NCBI RefSeq assembly: GCF_050942425.1
Contig: NZ_CP192063.1
Coordinates: 8,184,001 to 8,248,000 of the forward strand
Direction of reading: 5' to 3'
Length of the DNA stretch: 64,000 bases
Source of the DNA: Actinoallomurus sp050942425
Lineage (GTDB): Bacteria; Actinomycetota; Actinomycetes; Streptosporangiales; Streptosporangiaceae
Shown here: in pieces, positions 8,635 through 17,518 of the stretch
Position numbering within the stretch: the stretch's first letter is position 1
Layout: every line of letters begins with the position of its first letter
Made by a program: the position numbers and the translations under genes
Notes under the pieces: model-generated
The model's input: the letters and a program-made list of their open reading frames with translations, nothing else
What the model was told of the DNA's origin: nothing
Databases searched by the model: none

Positions 8635-9642
8635 TCATGCCACGCGGTCCAGATCGATCTTGTTCACCTGGTGGCCGAGCGGCCGCCCGGCCGTCAGCCG
8701 TTCCAGCTCTTCGACCGCGCTCCGTCCCAGCCGTTCCAGCTCGTTGCCCATCGAGCCCGCGATGTGCGGGGTCAGGAAGACGTTGGAAAGCTGGAACAGG
8801 GGCGAGTCGGCGGGCGGCGGCTCGGGGTCGGTCACGTCGAGGACCGCGCTGATCCGGCCGTCGACCAGCTCGTCGATCAGCGCGTCGTGATCGATGAGGG
8901 CTCCCCGTGCGGTGTTGATCAGCACGCCGCCGTCCGGGATCAGCGCCAGGCGACGTCGGTCCAGCAGCCCGCGCGTCTGCGGGATGTCCGGCGCGTGCAC
9001 GCTGATGATCGTGCTGGTGCGCAGCAGTTCGTCCAGCGGCAGGAGCTCCGCGCCGAGGCGACCGGCCTCGGCGGCGTCCAGGTAGGGATCCGCGAGTGTC
9101 AGGGTCAGGTCGTACGGCCGAAGCAGTTCGAGCACGCGGCGGCCGACCCGGGACGCCCCGATCAGGCCGACCCGGCGCCCGTAGTTGCCCAGGGCGAGGT
9201 CGTCTTCGGGACGACGGTAAGCGGGGTCGGCGCGGTAGCGCTCTCGCGCGTCGAACACTCCCTTGCCGGCCATCAGGACCGACGCCACGGTGTATTCGGC
9301 CACCGGCATGGCATTGGCCTGCGCCGCGCTGGAGACGAGGAGACCCCGTTCCCAGCAGGCGTCGCCGACCAGGTCGCGCACACTGCCGGCGGCATGCAGC
9401 ACGGCACGCAGCTGCGGGGCGGCTGCGAGGACGGCGTCGTCCAGCCGGGGCGAGCCCCATCCGGTGATCAGGATCTCGGTATCGGCGAGGGCCTGGGCGA
9501 TCTCCGGCTGATCGAACCGCTGAGCCACGAGTGAGGTGTCGATCTCCACCAGCTTCTCGAGGCGGCTCATGAGAGGCGCCGGGAAGAGCTGGGACACATA
9601 CTGCGCGCGCATGGCGAACAGCGCTTTCGGCCGGTCGGCCAT
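8635..9642 (-). CDS. D-isomer-specific 2-hydroxyacid dehydrogenase family protein
   Basis: This 335-aa NAD-dependent dehydrogenase has the nucleotide-binding loop in VGLIGASRVGRR, where the third glycine is retained but the middle is changed to Ala-Ser-Arg. The catalytic set is Arg in NTARGALI, the acidic residue in VTDPEPP and His in LTPHIAG. The ATG at 9642 has GGGAG 7 nt upstream; earlier in-frame codons would run through the operator. First gene of an operon with the LacI and GH43 genes (gaps 65 and 71 bp). In this setting it may reduce or oxidise a sugar acid formed by the lyases; the exact substrate is not readable from sequence. Confidence 0.88.
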   Translation of the reverse strand: MADRPKALFAMRAQYVSQLFPAPLMSRLEKLVEIDTSLVAQRFDQPEIAQALADTEILITGWGSPRLDDAVLAAAPQLRAVLHAAGSVRDLVGDACWERGLLVSSAAQANAMPVAEYTVASVLMAGKGVFDARERYRADPAYRRPEDDLALGNYGRRVGLIGASRVGRRVLELLRPYDLTLTLADPYLDAAEAGRLGAELLPLDELLRTSTIISVHAPDIPQTRGLLDRRRLALIPDGGVLINTARGALIDHDALIDELVDGRISAVLDVTDPEPPPADSPLFQLSNVFLTPHIAGSMGNELERLGRSAVEELERLTAGRPLGHQVNKIDLDRVA

Positions 9643-9662
9643 AGACCAACTCCCATGATCTA

Positions 9663-9708
9663 AATAGAAAACGATTTCTATCGTAGGGTAGCCCATTCGA
9701 GCGGTCAA
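9663..9708 (-). promoter_or_regulatory. Promoter and LacI-type operator of the dehydrogenase-LacI-GH43 operon
   Basis: On the minus strand TTGACC (9708-9703), a 17-bp spacer and TACGAT (9685-9680) form a good promoter. The operator AATAGAAAACGATTTCTATC (9663-9682 on the plus strand) overlaps the -10. Binding by the LacI protein encoded in this operon would give autoregulation. Confidence 0.75.
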
Positions 9709-9830
9709 CCACTCCTCCCAGGTCGATCAACGAATCCGGCGGAGCGCCGATAACGCCGTGTCCAGGCAGGTAATGAAGGCATCGCGCAATCCTCGCGAAA
9801 CGTCGGCGCAACGTCCCCGCCATCGACCCC

Positions 9831-9880
9831 TTGTGGCATCGCCTCGCTAGTCGTACATTCCGCAGTAACCGTTTTCTACT
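9831..9880 (+). promoter_or_regulatory. Promoter and LacI-type operator of the GH28/lyase genes
   Basis: TTGTGG (9831-9836), a 17-bp spacer and TACATT (9854-9859) form the promoter. The operator CGCAGTAACCGTTTTCTACT is at 9861-9880. From TACATTC through GTTTTCTA the site copies the importer promoter at 2483-2506 with few changes, which supports joint control. Confidence 0.75.
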
Positions 9881-9965
9881 GTCAGTCTCCCCTCCCTGCT
9901 CGACAGAGGCTCGCTACCCTCCCCCGCCTTCCCTCCCCCGCCAAGGGTCTCCTCGGAGGTATCTG

Positions 9966-11483
9966 ATGAGCGCCTTCATGTCCCGTCGTACGGCCCTGCA
10001 GACCGCGGGTGCCGCGGCCCTGGCGAGCTATCTCGCCGGCAGTCCGGGCACCGCGCGAGCCGCCGACGACGAGGCGGACGCCTCACTGGTCACCTATCCC
10101 GTTCCGAACGGGGCGCCGGTCAACGACGGCTTCATCGTGAAGGTCCGCACACCGCGGCGCCGCTGGCAGAGGCTGGGCGTGTACCTGGCCACGCTCAACC
10201 TGATCAACACCACCACCGGCGCCGGCCAGACGCAGAACTCCTCCATGGCGTACTTCGACTTCACCGGCTCCGTGGAGGTCTCGGTCACCTACACCAAGGG
10301 CCGGATCCACCGCGCCAGGATCCGGCCGGACTCCTACGGCATCGAGCCCAGGGTGCACGGCGACACGCTGACGTTCACCCTGACCGAGCCCCGCAACGTC
10401 GTCATCCAGGTCAACGACGACATCTTCGACTGCGTCCACCTGCTGACGAACACCGTCGAGACCGACGTTCCCCACCCCGACGACCCGAACGTCATCTACT
10501 TCGGCCCCGGCGTGCACACCACGGCCGATGGCACCGTGACCGTCCCGAGCGGCTCGACGGTCTACCTCGCCGGCGGTGCCGTGCTGAAGTCGCGGGTGGT
10601 GTTCTCGAACGTCCAGAACGCCAGGCTGATCGGACGCGGCGTCATCTGGGCGGCACCCGGAGGCGGCGTGACCGCCGAATACTCCTCCGACATCACCATC
10701 GACGGCGTCACCATGCTGGACCCGAACGGCTACGCCGTCACCGCCGGTCAGGTAACCGGGCTGACGATCCGGAACATGCGGGCGTTCAGCGTCAAGGGCA
10801 ACGGGGACGGAATCGACCTGTTCAGCTGCCGCAACGCCGTGATCGACGGCGTCTTCATGCGCAACGCCGACGACTGCGTCGCCATCTACAACCACCGCTG
10901 GAACTACTACGGCGACAGCAGCGACATCACCGTCAAGAACTCCACTCTCTGGGCCGACGTCGCCCACCCGATCAACGTCGGCACGCACGGCAACTCCGAC
11001 AGCCCCGAAACGCTCTCCGACCTGACCTTCAGCAACCTCGACATCCTCGACCACCGCGAGCCGCAGATGCTCTACCAGGGCTGCATCGCGCTCAACCCCG
11101 GGGACAGCAACCTCATCAAGAACGTGCGGTGCGAGGACATCCGGGTCGAGGACTTCCGCCAGGGCCAGCTGATCAACATGCGGATCATGTACAACGCGAA
11201 GTACAACACCTCGCCGGGGCGGGGCATCGAGTCGGTGTACGTCAAGAACCTCCGCTACACCGGCACGCACGCCAACCCGTCGGTTCTGGTCGGGTACGAC
11301 GACCAACGCCTCATCAAGGACGTCACCTTCGAGAACCTCGTCGTCAACGGCAGTGTGATCGCCGACAGCATGAAGAAGCCCAGCTGGTACCTGACGTCGG
11401 ATTTCGTGCCGATGTACGCCAACGAGCACGTGACGGGCCTGAAGTTCATCACCACCGCCGAAGCCCAGGCGGCCGGCCGATGA
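9966..11483 (+). CDS. Tat-exported GH28-like right-handed beta-helix enzyme
   Basis: This 505-aa protein starts at ATG 9966 with GGAGGT 5 nt upstream. The N-terminus has a twin-arginine signal (MSRRTALQTAGAAALASYL) and a cleavage region near ARAADD. The body has the repeated beta-helix strands of polygalacturonase-like enzymes, with NGDGIDLFSCRN, NADDCVAIYNH and VGTHGN matching the active-site regions of GH28 (paired Asp residues and a His/Gly turn). It should act outside the cell on a pectin-like or other acidic or branched polysaccharide. Its stop overlaps the next start (ATGA), so it is translationally coupled to the lyase-domain protein. Confidence 0.87.
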   Translation: MSAFMSRRTALQTAGAAALASYLAGSPGTARAADDEADASLVTYPVPNGAPVNDGFIVKVRTPRRRWQRLGVYLATLNLINTTTGAGQTQNSSMAYFDFTGSVEVSVTYTKGRIHRARIRPDSYGIEPRVHGDTLTFTLTEPRNVVIQVNDDIFDCVHLLTNTVETDVPHPDDPNVIYFGPGVHTTADGTVTVPSGSTVYLAGGAVLKSRVVFSNVQNARLIGRGVIWAAPGGGVTAEYSSDITIDGVTMLDPNGYAVTAGQVTGLTIRNMRAFSVKGNGDGIDLFSCRNAVIDGVFMRNADDCVAIYNHRWNYYGDSSDITVKNSTLWADVAHPINVGTHGNSDSPETLSDLTFSNLDILDHREPQMLYQGCIALNPGDSNLIKNVRCEDIRVEDFRQGQLINMRIMYNAKYNTSPGRGIESVYVKNLRYTGTHANPSVLVGYDDQRLIKDVTFENLVVNGSVIADSMKKPSWYLTSDFVPMYANEHVTGLKFITTAEAQAAGR

Positions 11484-14400
11484 CCCGCGCGCTGAGCCGC
11501 CGCGGGTTCCTCGGCGCGGCGTCGTCCCTGGCGCTCGCCACCACGGTCCCGCTGTTCCCGCAGGAGCGGGCGCGCGCGGACGCGGGTCCGCATTTCGCCT
11601 TCGCGCACCCGGGGATCCTGCACCGGCAGGGCGACCTGGACCGCATGAAGGCGGCCGTCGCGGCCCGCCAGGACCCCGCCTACTCCGGCTATCTGGCGCT
11701 GGCCGCGCACCCCCGCTCGTCCGCCGGCTACACCGTGCAGAACACGGGACAGATCACATCCTGGGGCCGAGGCCCGACGAACTTCATGAACCAGGCGGTC
11801 GCCGACTCCGCCGCGGCCTACCAGAACGCGCTGATGTGGTGCGTCACCGGTGAGCGGGCCCACGCGGACAAGGCGCGCGACATCCTGAACGCCTGGTCGG
11901 CGTCGCTGCGGGTCATCACCGGAGCGGACGGCCAGCTCGGCGCCGGCCTGCAGGGCTTCAAGTTCGTCAACGCGGCGGAGCTGCTGCGGCACGGCGGCTA
12001 CGACGGCTGGGCGCCGGCGGACATCGACCGATGCGAGCAGTCCTTCCTCGAGGTCTGGTACCGGTCGGTGTCGGGCTACATGCTCTACGCCAACGGCAAC
12101 TGGGACCTGACGGCCATGCAGACGATCATCGCCATCGGCGTCTTCTGCGAGGACCGCACCCTGTTCGAGGACGCCCTGCGATTCGCCGCCGCCGGGGCGG
12201 GCAACGGCAGCGTGCCCCATCGCGTCGTCACCGCCGACGGTCAGGGCCAGGAGAGCGGCCGCGACCAAGGGCATGAGCAGCTGGCCGTCGGTCTGCTGGC
12301 CGACGTCGCCCAGGTCGCCTGGAACCAGGGCGTCGACCTCTACGGGTACCTGGGCGACCGGATCCTGGCGAACGTCGAGTACGCCGCGCGCTACAACCTC
12401 GGCCACGACGTGCCCTTCGTCCCGGACCTGGACCGGACCGGCAAGTACATCAAGCAGTCCGTTTCGGCGATCTCGCGGGGCAACCTCCCGCCGATCTACG
12501 AGATGGCCTACGCGCACTACCACGGTGTCCGCGGGCTGCCCACGCCGTACACCGAACAGGCGGTCTTCCGCGGCTCCGGCGGCGCCCGCGTGGTGGAGGG
12601 GAGCAACGACGACCTGCCGAGCTGGGGCACCCTGACGTTCGCGGGCACGACCACGCCGGCACCGCCCGCCGGACCACCGGCCGCGCCCGCCGGGCTGCAC
12701 GCCGTGCCCGCGGAGAGCACCGTCACGATCTCCTGGCTCGCCACCGCGTGGGCGGACACCTACAGCGTGCTGCGGGCCACCGGCCCGGACGGACCGTACG
12801 AGCGGATCGCCGACGGGGTCGGGTCGACGTCGTACACCGACCGGCCACCGCACCGCGGCCGGACGTACCACTACACCGTGTCCGCGGCGAACGCCTCCGG
12901 CCGCAGCGCCGGCTCGGCCGTGATCGCCGCCTGCGCCGGGCTGCCGGAACCGTGGACCGGCCGGGACGTCGGTGACGTCCGGACGCCGGGCGGCGCGGCC
13001 TTCGACGGCGAGCGGTTCACCGTGGAGGCTGGTGGCGCGGACATCGGCGGTACGGCCGACGCCTTCCACCTCGTCCATCTTCCGCTGCGCGGCGACGGCG
13101 TCGTCACGGCACGAGTCGTGTGGCCGCTGAGCTCGCAGTACTCCAAGGTGGGCGTGACGATGCGCGGCGCGCTGACGGCCGACGCGCCGCACGCCTCGAT
13201 GCTGATCCAAGGGCTTCCGCTCAGCACCTGGAGCGGCGTGTGGGCCGCCCGGACCTCGTCCGGCGGCCCGACCTCGGCCACCGGCAGCACGCCGGTGCCG
13301 CCGTCACAGCAGCAGGCCATCACGACGGCGGCCGCCTTCCCGCTCTCGAACCTCGGCACGCTCCCGGACTCCGCGACACCGCTGGCGGCGCCGTACGTGG
13401 AGGCGGCGGGCGACGGCTACCGGATGCGCATGCCGTTCTGGGTGCGGCTGGAACGCCGGCGGAACCGCTTCGTCGGGTCGATCTCCCCGGACGGCGCGGA
13501 GTGGACCGAGGTGGGCTCCACCGAGATCGACCTCGGCCCCGAGGTCCACGCCGGCCTGGTGCTGTGCTCCTGCCTCGGCGTCGACGAACCGTACGCCGAG
13601 ACCGGAACGGCCGCGTTCGACAACGTCACCGTGACCGCCCGCGCCGATGGCGGCTGGACCACGCCTCGGCCCGCGCGCACGGCCACCGGCCTGCGGGCCG
13701 ACGCCGGGCGCAGCGCGATCGAACTGACCTGGAGCGATCCGGATCTGGCCGCGACCTACACGGTTCTGCGCGCCACCGGCGCGAACGGCCCCTACGAGCC
13801 GATCGCCACCGGCGTGGCACCCGTCGGCTTCGGCGCCCGCATCCGGTACGTCGACGCCACCGGGACGCCGGGAAGGACGTACCGCTACGTCGTCGCCAAG
13901 ACCAACTCCGGTGGCCGGGGGCCGCATTCGGCACCGGCGAGCGCGGTCATGCCGGCCCCGCCGGCACCCGTGATCACCGGCCCGGCCGCCGCGTTCGCCG
14001 ACCGGGGTGAACCGTTCCGGTACCTGATCAGCGCCTCGTCCGACCCGGTGCGTTTCTCCGCCCGCGGTCTGCCCGAGGGGCTACGCCTGGACCGGCGCAC
14101 CGGTCTGATCTCCGGGACGCCCGCCGAGACGGGTCCGTTCGCGGTCGTGATGACGGCGGCCAACGCCACGGCGTCCGTCTCCGCTCCCCTCGCCCTCACG
14201 GTCGGCACGCCACCGCCCGAACCCTGGTCGTACGGCGATGTCGGCGATGTCGTCCTCGACGAACGGCAGTCGGGCACCTTTGGTGTCGCCGCCGTTCACG
14301 CTCCGGGGATCACGAGTCATGACGGCGGCGTCTTCACCGTGCGCGGCACCGGTCCCGACCTCAACGTCAACGGCCAAGGCTGGACCGGGCAGTTCGCCCG

Positions 14401-14845
14401 CGTTCCCGTCACCGGCGATCACACGCTCACCGCTCGCGTCGTCTCCCGCGCGGGCGCGGTGACGGCCGATCGCGTGGGCCTGCTCATGGCCAAGTCGCTC
14501 TCGCCGTTCGACCAGGCGGCCGGAGCCATCGTGACCAGTACGGGCGGTGCCGCCGCCGGGACGCCACAGCTCCTGCTGCGCAAGACCGTCGCCGGCGGAG
14601 GCACGACGCTCGCGGGCGGCTCCGAGGTCCGGCTTCCGCTCTGGCTGCGCCTGACACGGACCGGCACCACCTTCACCGCGGACGTCTCCTCCGACGGCCT
14701 GACCTGGACCCCCATCGGCCAGGGCACCATCCCCGCCTTCGGCGACGCCCCCTATTACGCCGGCCTCGTGGTGTGCTCCCACGATCCGGCCACCCTGACG
14801 ACGGCGCTCTTCGACCACGTGAGCGTCACGCAGACCACCTCCTGA
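11480..14845 (+). CDS. Tat-exported multimodular alginate-lyase-domain protein
   Basis: This 1121-aa secreted protein overlaps the upstream stop (ATGA). Residues 1-34 carry a Tat signal (SRRGFLGAASSLALA). Residues about 40-390 are an alginate-lyase-type alpha-barrel: QNTGQITSWGRGPTNF, AAYQNALMWCVTGE, a GNWDLTAMQ segment and ESGRDQGHEQLA, which includes the Arg/His cluster of such lyases. After a Pro-rich linker come an FN3 domain (about 402-490), a lectin-like domain (about 500-690), a second FN3 (about 695-790), a putative Ig domain (about 800-890) and a second lectin-like domain to the end. It is 65 percent longer than needed for catalysis; the tail suggests binding to a polymer or the cell surface. 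True substrate could be alginate, glucuronan or a related uronate polymer. Confidence 0.87.
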   Translation: MTRALSRRGFLGAASSLALATTVPLFPQERARADAGPHFAFAHPGILHRQGDLDRMKAAVAARQDPAYSGYLALAAHPRSSAGYTVQNTGQITSWGRGPTNFMNQAVADSAAAYQNALMWCVTGERAHADKARDILNAWSASLRVITGADGQLGAGLQGFKFVNAAELLRHGGYDGWAPADIDRCEQSFLEVWYRSVSGYMLYANGNWDLTAMQTIIAIGVFCEDRTLFEDALRFAAAGAGNGSVPHRVVTADGQGQESGRDQGHEQLAVGLLADVAQVAWNQGVDLYGYLGDRILANVEYAARYNLGHDVPFVPDLDRTGKYIKQSVSAISRGNLPPIYEMAYAHYHGVRGLPTPYTEQAVFRGSGGARVVEGSNDDLPSWGTLTFAGTTTPAPPAGPPAAPAGLHAVPAESTVTISWLATAWADTYSVLRATGPDGPYERIADGVGSTSYTDRPPHRGRTYHYTVSAANASGRSAGSAVIAACAGLPEPWTGRDVGDVRTPGGAAFDGERFTVEAGGADIGGTADAFHLVHLPLRGDGVVTARVVWPLSSQYSKVGVTMRGALTADAPHASMLIQGLPLSTWSGVWAARTSSGGPTSATGSTPVPPSQQQAITTAAAFPLSNLGTLPDSATPLAAPYVEAAGDGYRMRMPFWVRLERRRNRFVGSISPDGAEWTEVGSTEIDLGPEVHAGLVLCSCLGVDEPYAETGTAAFDNVTVTARADGGWTTPRPARTATGLRADAGRSAIELTWSDPDLAATYTVLRATGANGPYEPIATGVAPVGFGARIRYVDATGTPGRTYRYVVAKTNSGGRGPHSAPASAVMPAPPAPVITGPAAAFADRGEPFRYLISASSDPVRFSARGLPEGLRLDRRTGLISGTPAETGPFAVVMTAANATASVSAPLALTVGTPPPEPWSYGDVGDVVLDERQSGTFGVAAVHAPGITSHDGGVFTVRGTGPDLNVNGQGWTGQFARVPVTGDHTLTARVVSRAGAVTADRVGLLMAKSLSPFDQAAGAIVTSTGGAAAGTPQLLLRKTVAGGGTTLAGGSEVRLPLWLRLTRTGTTFTADVSSDGLTWTPIGQGTIPAFGDAPYYAGLVVCSHDPATLTTALFDHVSVTQTTS

Positions 14846-14879
14846 CCGAAAGTCCCCGCAGGGAAGGAGTTCCACCACG

Positions 14880-16106
14880 ATGGACGGCAGGAACACGCAC
14901 CGGATGAGCCGACGCGACCTGCTTCGCACAGCCGGCGGCGTCGCCGCGGCCGGCACGGCGGCGGCGCTCATCGGCGGCAGGGCGAGCGCCGCGCCCGCCA
15001 CCTTCACCCACCCCGGCATGCTGCACAACTGGGGCGACATCAACCGCGCCAAGGTGCGGGTGAAAGCCGGAAACGACCCGTGGCTGTCGGGCTGGAACCG
15101 GCTGGTCGCCAACCCGCACTCCGCCAGCACCTGGAAGGCCAACCCGCAGGCCACCATCATCCGCGGTGGCACCGGCCAGAACTACGGCATCCTCTACAAC
15201 GACATCGCCGCCGCCTACCAGAACGCGCTGCGCTGGAACGTCGCCGGAACCACCGCCAACGGCGACTGCGCCCGCGACATCCTCAACGCCTGGTCCGCCA
15301 AGCTCACGACCGTCACCGGCGACGCCGACCGGTTCCTCGCCGCCGGGATCTACGGCTGGGAGTTCGCCAACGCGGCCGAGCTGATGCGCGGCTACAGCGG
15401 CTTCGACCTCGCCCGGTTCCAGAAGATGATGGTCGACGTCTTCTACCCGCTCAACAACCAGTTCCTCACCAAGCACAACGACGCCTGCATCACCAACTAC
15501 TGGGCCAACTGGGACCTGTGCAACGTCGCCTCGGTCCTCGCCATCGGCATCCTCACCGACAACGCGGCAAAGTTCGACCAGGCCGTCGACTACTTCAAGA
15601 ACGGCGCGGGCAACGGCTCCATCGCCCACGCCGTGCCCTTCCTCTACTCCAACGTGGACGGGTACGACCTCGGCCAGTGGCAGGAGTCGGGCCGGGACCA
15701 GGGCCACACCATGATGGGCATGGGCCAGATGGGCGCCATCTGCGAGATGGCCTGGAACCAGGGCACCGACCTGTACAGCTACGACGGCCGGCGGTTCATG
15801 AAGGCCGCCCAGTACGTCGCCAAGTACAACACCGGCAACAGCGTGCCGTTCACGACCTACACCTGGGGCAGCGGCACCAACTGCTCAAAGCAGTCGCAGA
15901 CCGTGATCTCCTCCGCCTCGCGCGGGCAGGTGCGGCCGGTGTGGGACATGATCTACTACCACTACGCCCGCCGCCTCAATCTGAGCGTCCCGTACATCGC
16001 CACCATCGCCGGGAACGGACGCCCCGAAGGCGGAGGCGGCGACTACGGCTCCGACAGCGGCGGCTACGACCAGCTCGGCTTCGGCACCCTGATGTACGCC
16101 AAGTGA
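14880..16106 (+). CDS. Tat-exported alginate-lyase-domain protein (single module)
   Basis: This 408-aa protein starts at ATG 14880 with AAGGAG 10 nt upstream. A Tat signal (MSRRDLLRTAGGVAAAGTAA) is followed by one alginate-lyase domain. It is a paralogue of the catalytic part of the preceding gene: both share AAYQNAL, ARDILNAWSA, NWDL, GAGNGS, QESGRDQGH and AWNQGTDLY-type segments in the same order. It lacks all accessory modules and ends in a Gly-rich stretch (RPEGGGGDYGSDSGGYDQ). Both enzymes probably cut the same kind of uronate polymer, one anchored or polymer-bound, one freely diffusing (inference). Confidence 0.87.
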   Translation: MDGRNTHRMSRRDLLRTAGGVAAAGTAAALIGGRASAAPATFTHPGMLHNWGDINRAKVRVKAGNDPWLSGWNRLVANPHSASTWKANPQATIIRGGTGQNYGILYNDIAAAYQNALRWNVAGTTANGDCARDILNAWSAKLTTVTGDADRFLAAGIYGWEFANAAELMRGYSGFDLARFQKMMVDVFYPLNNQFLTKHNDACITNYWANWDLCNVASVLAIGILTDNAAKFDQAVDYFKNGAGNGSIAHAVPFLYSNVDGYDLGQWQESGRDQGHTMMGMGQMGAICEMAWNQGTDLYSYDGRRFMKAAQYVAKYNTGNSVPFTTYTWGSGTNCSKQSQTVISSASRGQVRPVWDMIYYHYARRLNLSVPYIATIAGNGRPEGGGGDYGSDSGGYDQLGFGTLMYAK

Positions 16107-16111
16107 GCGGT

Positions 16112-16149
16112 TCCGGCCGGCGAGGGGCCCGGGCTCCTCGCCGGCCGGA
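16112..16149. terminator. Long hairpin between convergent lyase and 447-aa protein genes
   Basis: TCCGGCCGGCGAGG pairs perfectly with CCTCGCCGGCCGGA and the stem continues inward with one mismatch, giving an almost 19-bp stem. It lies 5 bp after the lyase stop and 6 bp before the stop of the convergent gene, so it can serve both. Confidence 0.75.
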
Positions 16150-16155
16150 CGCCGT

Positions 16156-17499
16156 TCATCGAGCGAGCCCGCCCGACGACCGGCTGCCTCTCAGCAGGAG
16201 GCCGCCGTGGGCTGTGGACGGGGCCCAGATGCCGTCTCCGGCGTAACTGACGTCGTAGCCGAGGAGCCCGCCGAGGAGGCCACCGCACGTGGCCTTCCCG
16301 TCGGCATCGGTGACCACGTCGCAGGCCGTACGGCCGCCGGCGCTGAACTTCACGGACCGGCCCGCGATCGGCCTCCCGGTCGCGGTGTCGGTGAGCGTCG
16401 CCGTCGCCGAACCGAGCGAGATGCCCCCCGCCCGCATCGTCGTGGCGTACGGAGTCGGCGGGCTCATCCTGAGGGAGGCCGCGACCTTGACCTCCCCGGA
16501 GGGGCTCGTGTTCGCGTCCGCCGACCAGAGGTACTCGACCGCCGAGTCGGCGTTTCCCTGCTGGTTGAGGCAGTCGGACCGAGGGTCGCTGATGTCTCGG
16601 GTGTTGTCGGTGACGTATCCGCCGAGCGGGGCGAAGATCGCGTCCGGCCAGCACAGGTACTTCACGGAATCGGGCGCTGCTTGGGGATTGTCGGAGCCCG
16701 ACAGCGCGACGGCCAGGCTCGGCGGCCCGCTGTTCACGTGACCGTCGACGACGACGGTGTCGCCCGCCGTCGTGCTGGTCTGCTCCACGCCGACGGTCGG
16801 GTCGAACGGCCCGTAGGGCACGCCCGCCGTCCGCGGTTGGATGACGGGTCCGTCATCGGCGCCGATCGCGGTGTCCCACAGATACTGGATCTGGTACTTG
16901 TGCCGAGGCGTGTTGAAATCGTTGATCGTCGTTGTGACGGTGACGCGCGAGTTCGCCACGGTGTCGCCGGTGACCGAGACGTCCTGAGCCAGCAAGAAGC
17001 CTCCGGCCTGCCAGTGGGTCGTCCTGGTGGTCCCCGTGGTCTGCTGGAACGACACCCGGTCGTCGAGCGAGACCTCGTTCGCATGGGTGAGCATCCGGCC
17101 CTGCACGTAGTCCACGCCCGCGGTCACGTCGCGGACGATCATGTAGCTCGTCCCGGGCGCTCCCTGGCCGAACAGCACGTCGCGGCCCGCGCCCGACGGG
17201 TTGTTCGCGCCGGTCATGACCGTGAACTGACCGACCCCGGCGCTGCTGCCCGACGGGGTCTCATAGACCTGGAACACGCCGTTCCCGAACCCTCCGGCCG
17301 GGAGGGCGGACCCGGCGCGCCGCGCCAGTGCCTTCGACGCACGCAGAACGCGGGACTTCACCTGCCTCGGCTGCGGTCTGCCGGCCGTCGCGGAGGGCCG
17401 TCCGCCCGCGGCGTCGGCCGTGGAATGTACGGCGACCGCGCTGGAACAGCCAAGGACGGCCACGACCGCCAGGCGCGGAAACCAGAGGCTTCGTCTCAT
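16156..17499 (-). CDS. Secreted protein of unknown function with C-terminal Ig-like domain
   Basis: This 447-aa protein has a Sec-type signal (MRRSLWFPRLAVVAVLGCSSAVA, cleavage probably after ADA). The central part (about 70-330) is beta-rich and not recognised; it includes FQVYETPSGSSAGVG, IQYLWDTAIGADDGPV and a Cys-containing KYLCWPDAIF segment. The last 100 residues resemble a bacterial Ig-like domain (ATLTDTATGRPIAGRSVKFS ... DGKATCGGL ... YAGDGIWAPS). A Cys after GRTA and one in ATCGG may pair. GAAGGA lies 9 nt before the ATG. It is the third gene of an operon, 19 bp after the 1314-aa gene, and probably works with the two giants. Confidence 0.75.
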   Translation of the reverse strand: MRRSLWFPRLAVVAVLGCSSAVAVHSTADAAGGRPSATAGRPQPRQVKSRVLRASKALARRAGSALPAGGFGNGVFQVYETPSGSSAGVGQFTVMTGANNPSGAGRDVLFGQGAPGTSYMIVRDVTAGVDYVQGRMLTHANEVSLDDRVSFQQTTGTTRTTHWQAGGFLLAQDVSVTGDTVANSRVTVTTTINDFNTPRHKYQIQYLWDTAIGADDGPVIQPRTAGVPYGPFDPTVGVEQTSTTAGDTVVVDGHVNSGPPSLAVALSGSDNPQAAPDSVKYLCWPDAIFAPLGGYVTDNTRDISDPRSDCLNQQGNADSAVEYLWSADANTSPSGEVKVAASLRMSPPTPYATTMRAGGISLGSATATLTDTATGRPIAGRSVKFSAGGRTACDVVTDADGKATCGGLLGGLLGYDVSYAGDGIWAPSTAHGGLLLRGSRSSGGLAR

Positions 17500-17518
17500 C
17501 GTTCTCGTTCCTTCGCTG

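Noticed and set aside
11255..13210. A 651-codon minus-strand frame opposite the long lyase gene
   Set aside because: Composition is that of an antisense shadow and the plus strand shows Tat signal and lyase motifs.
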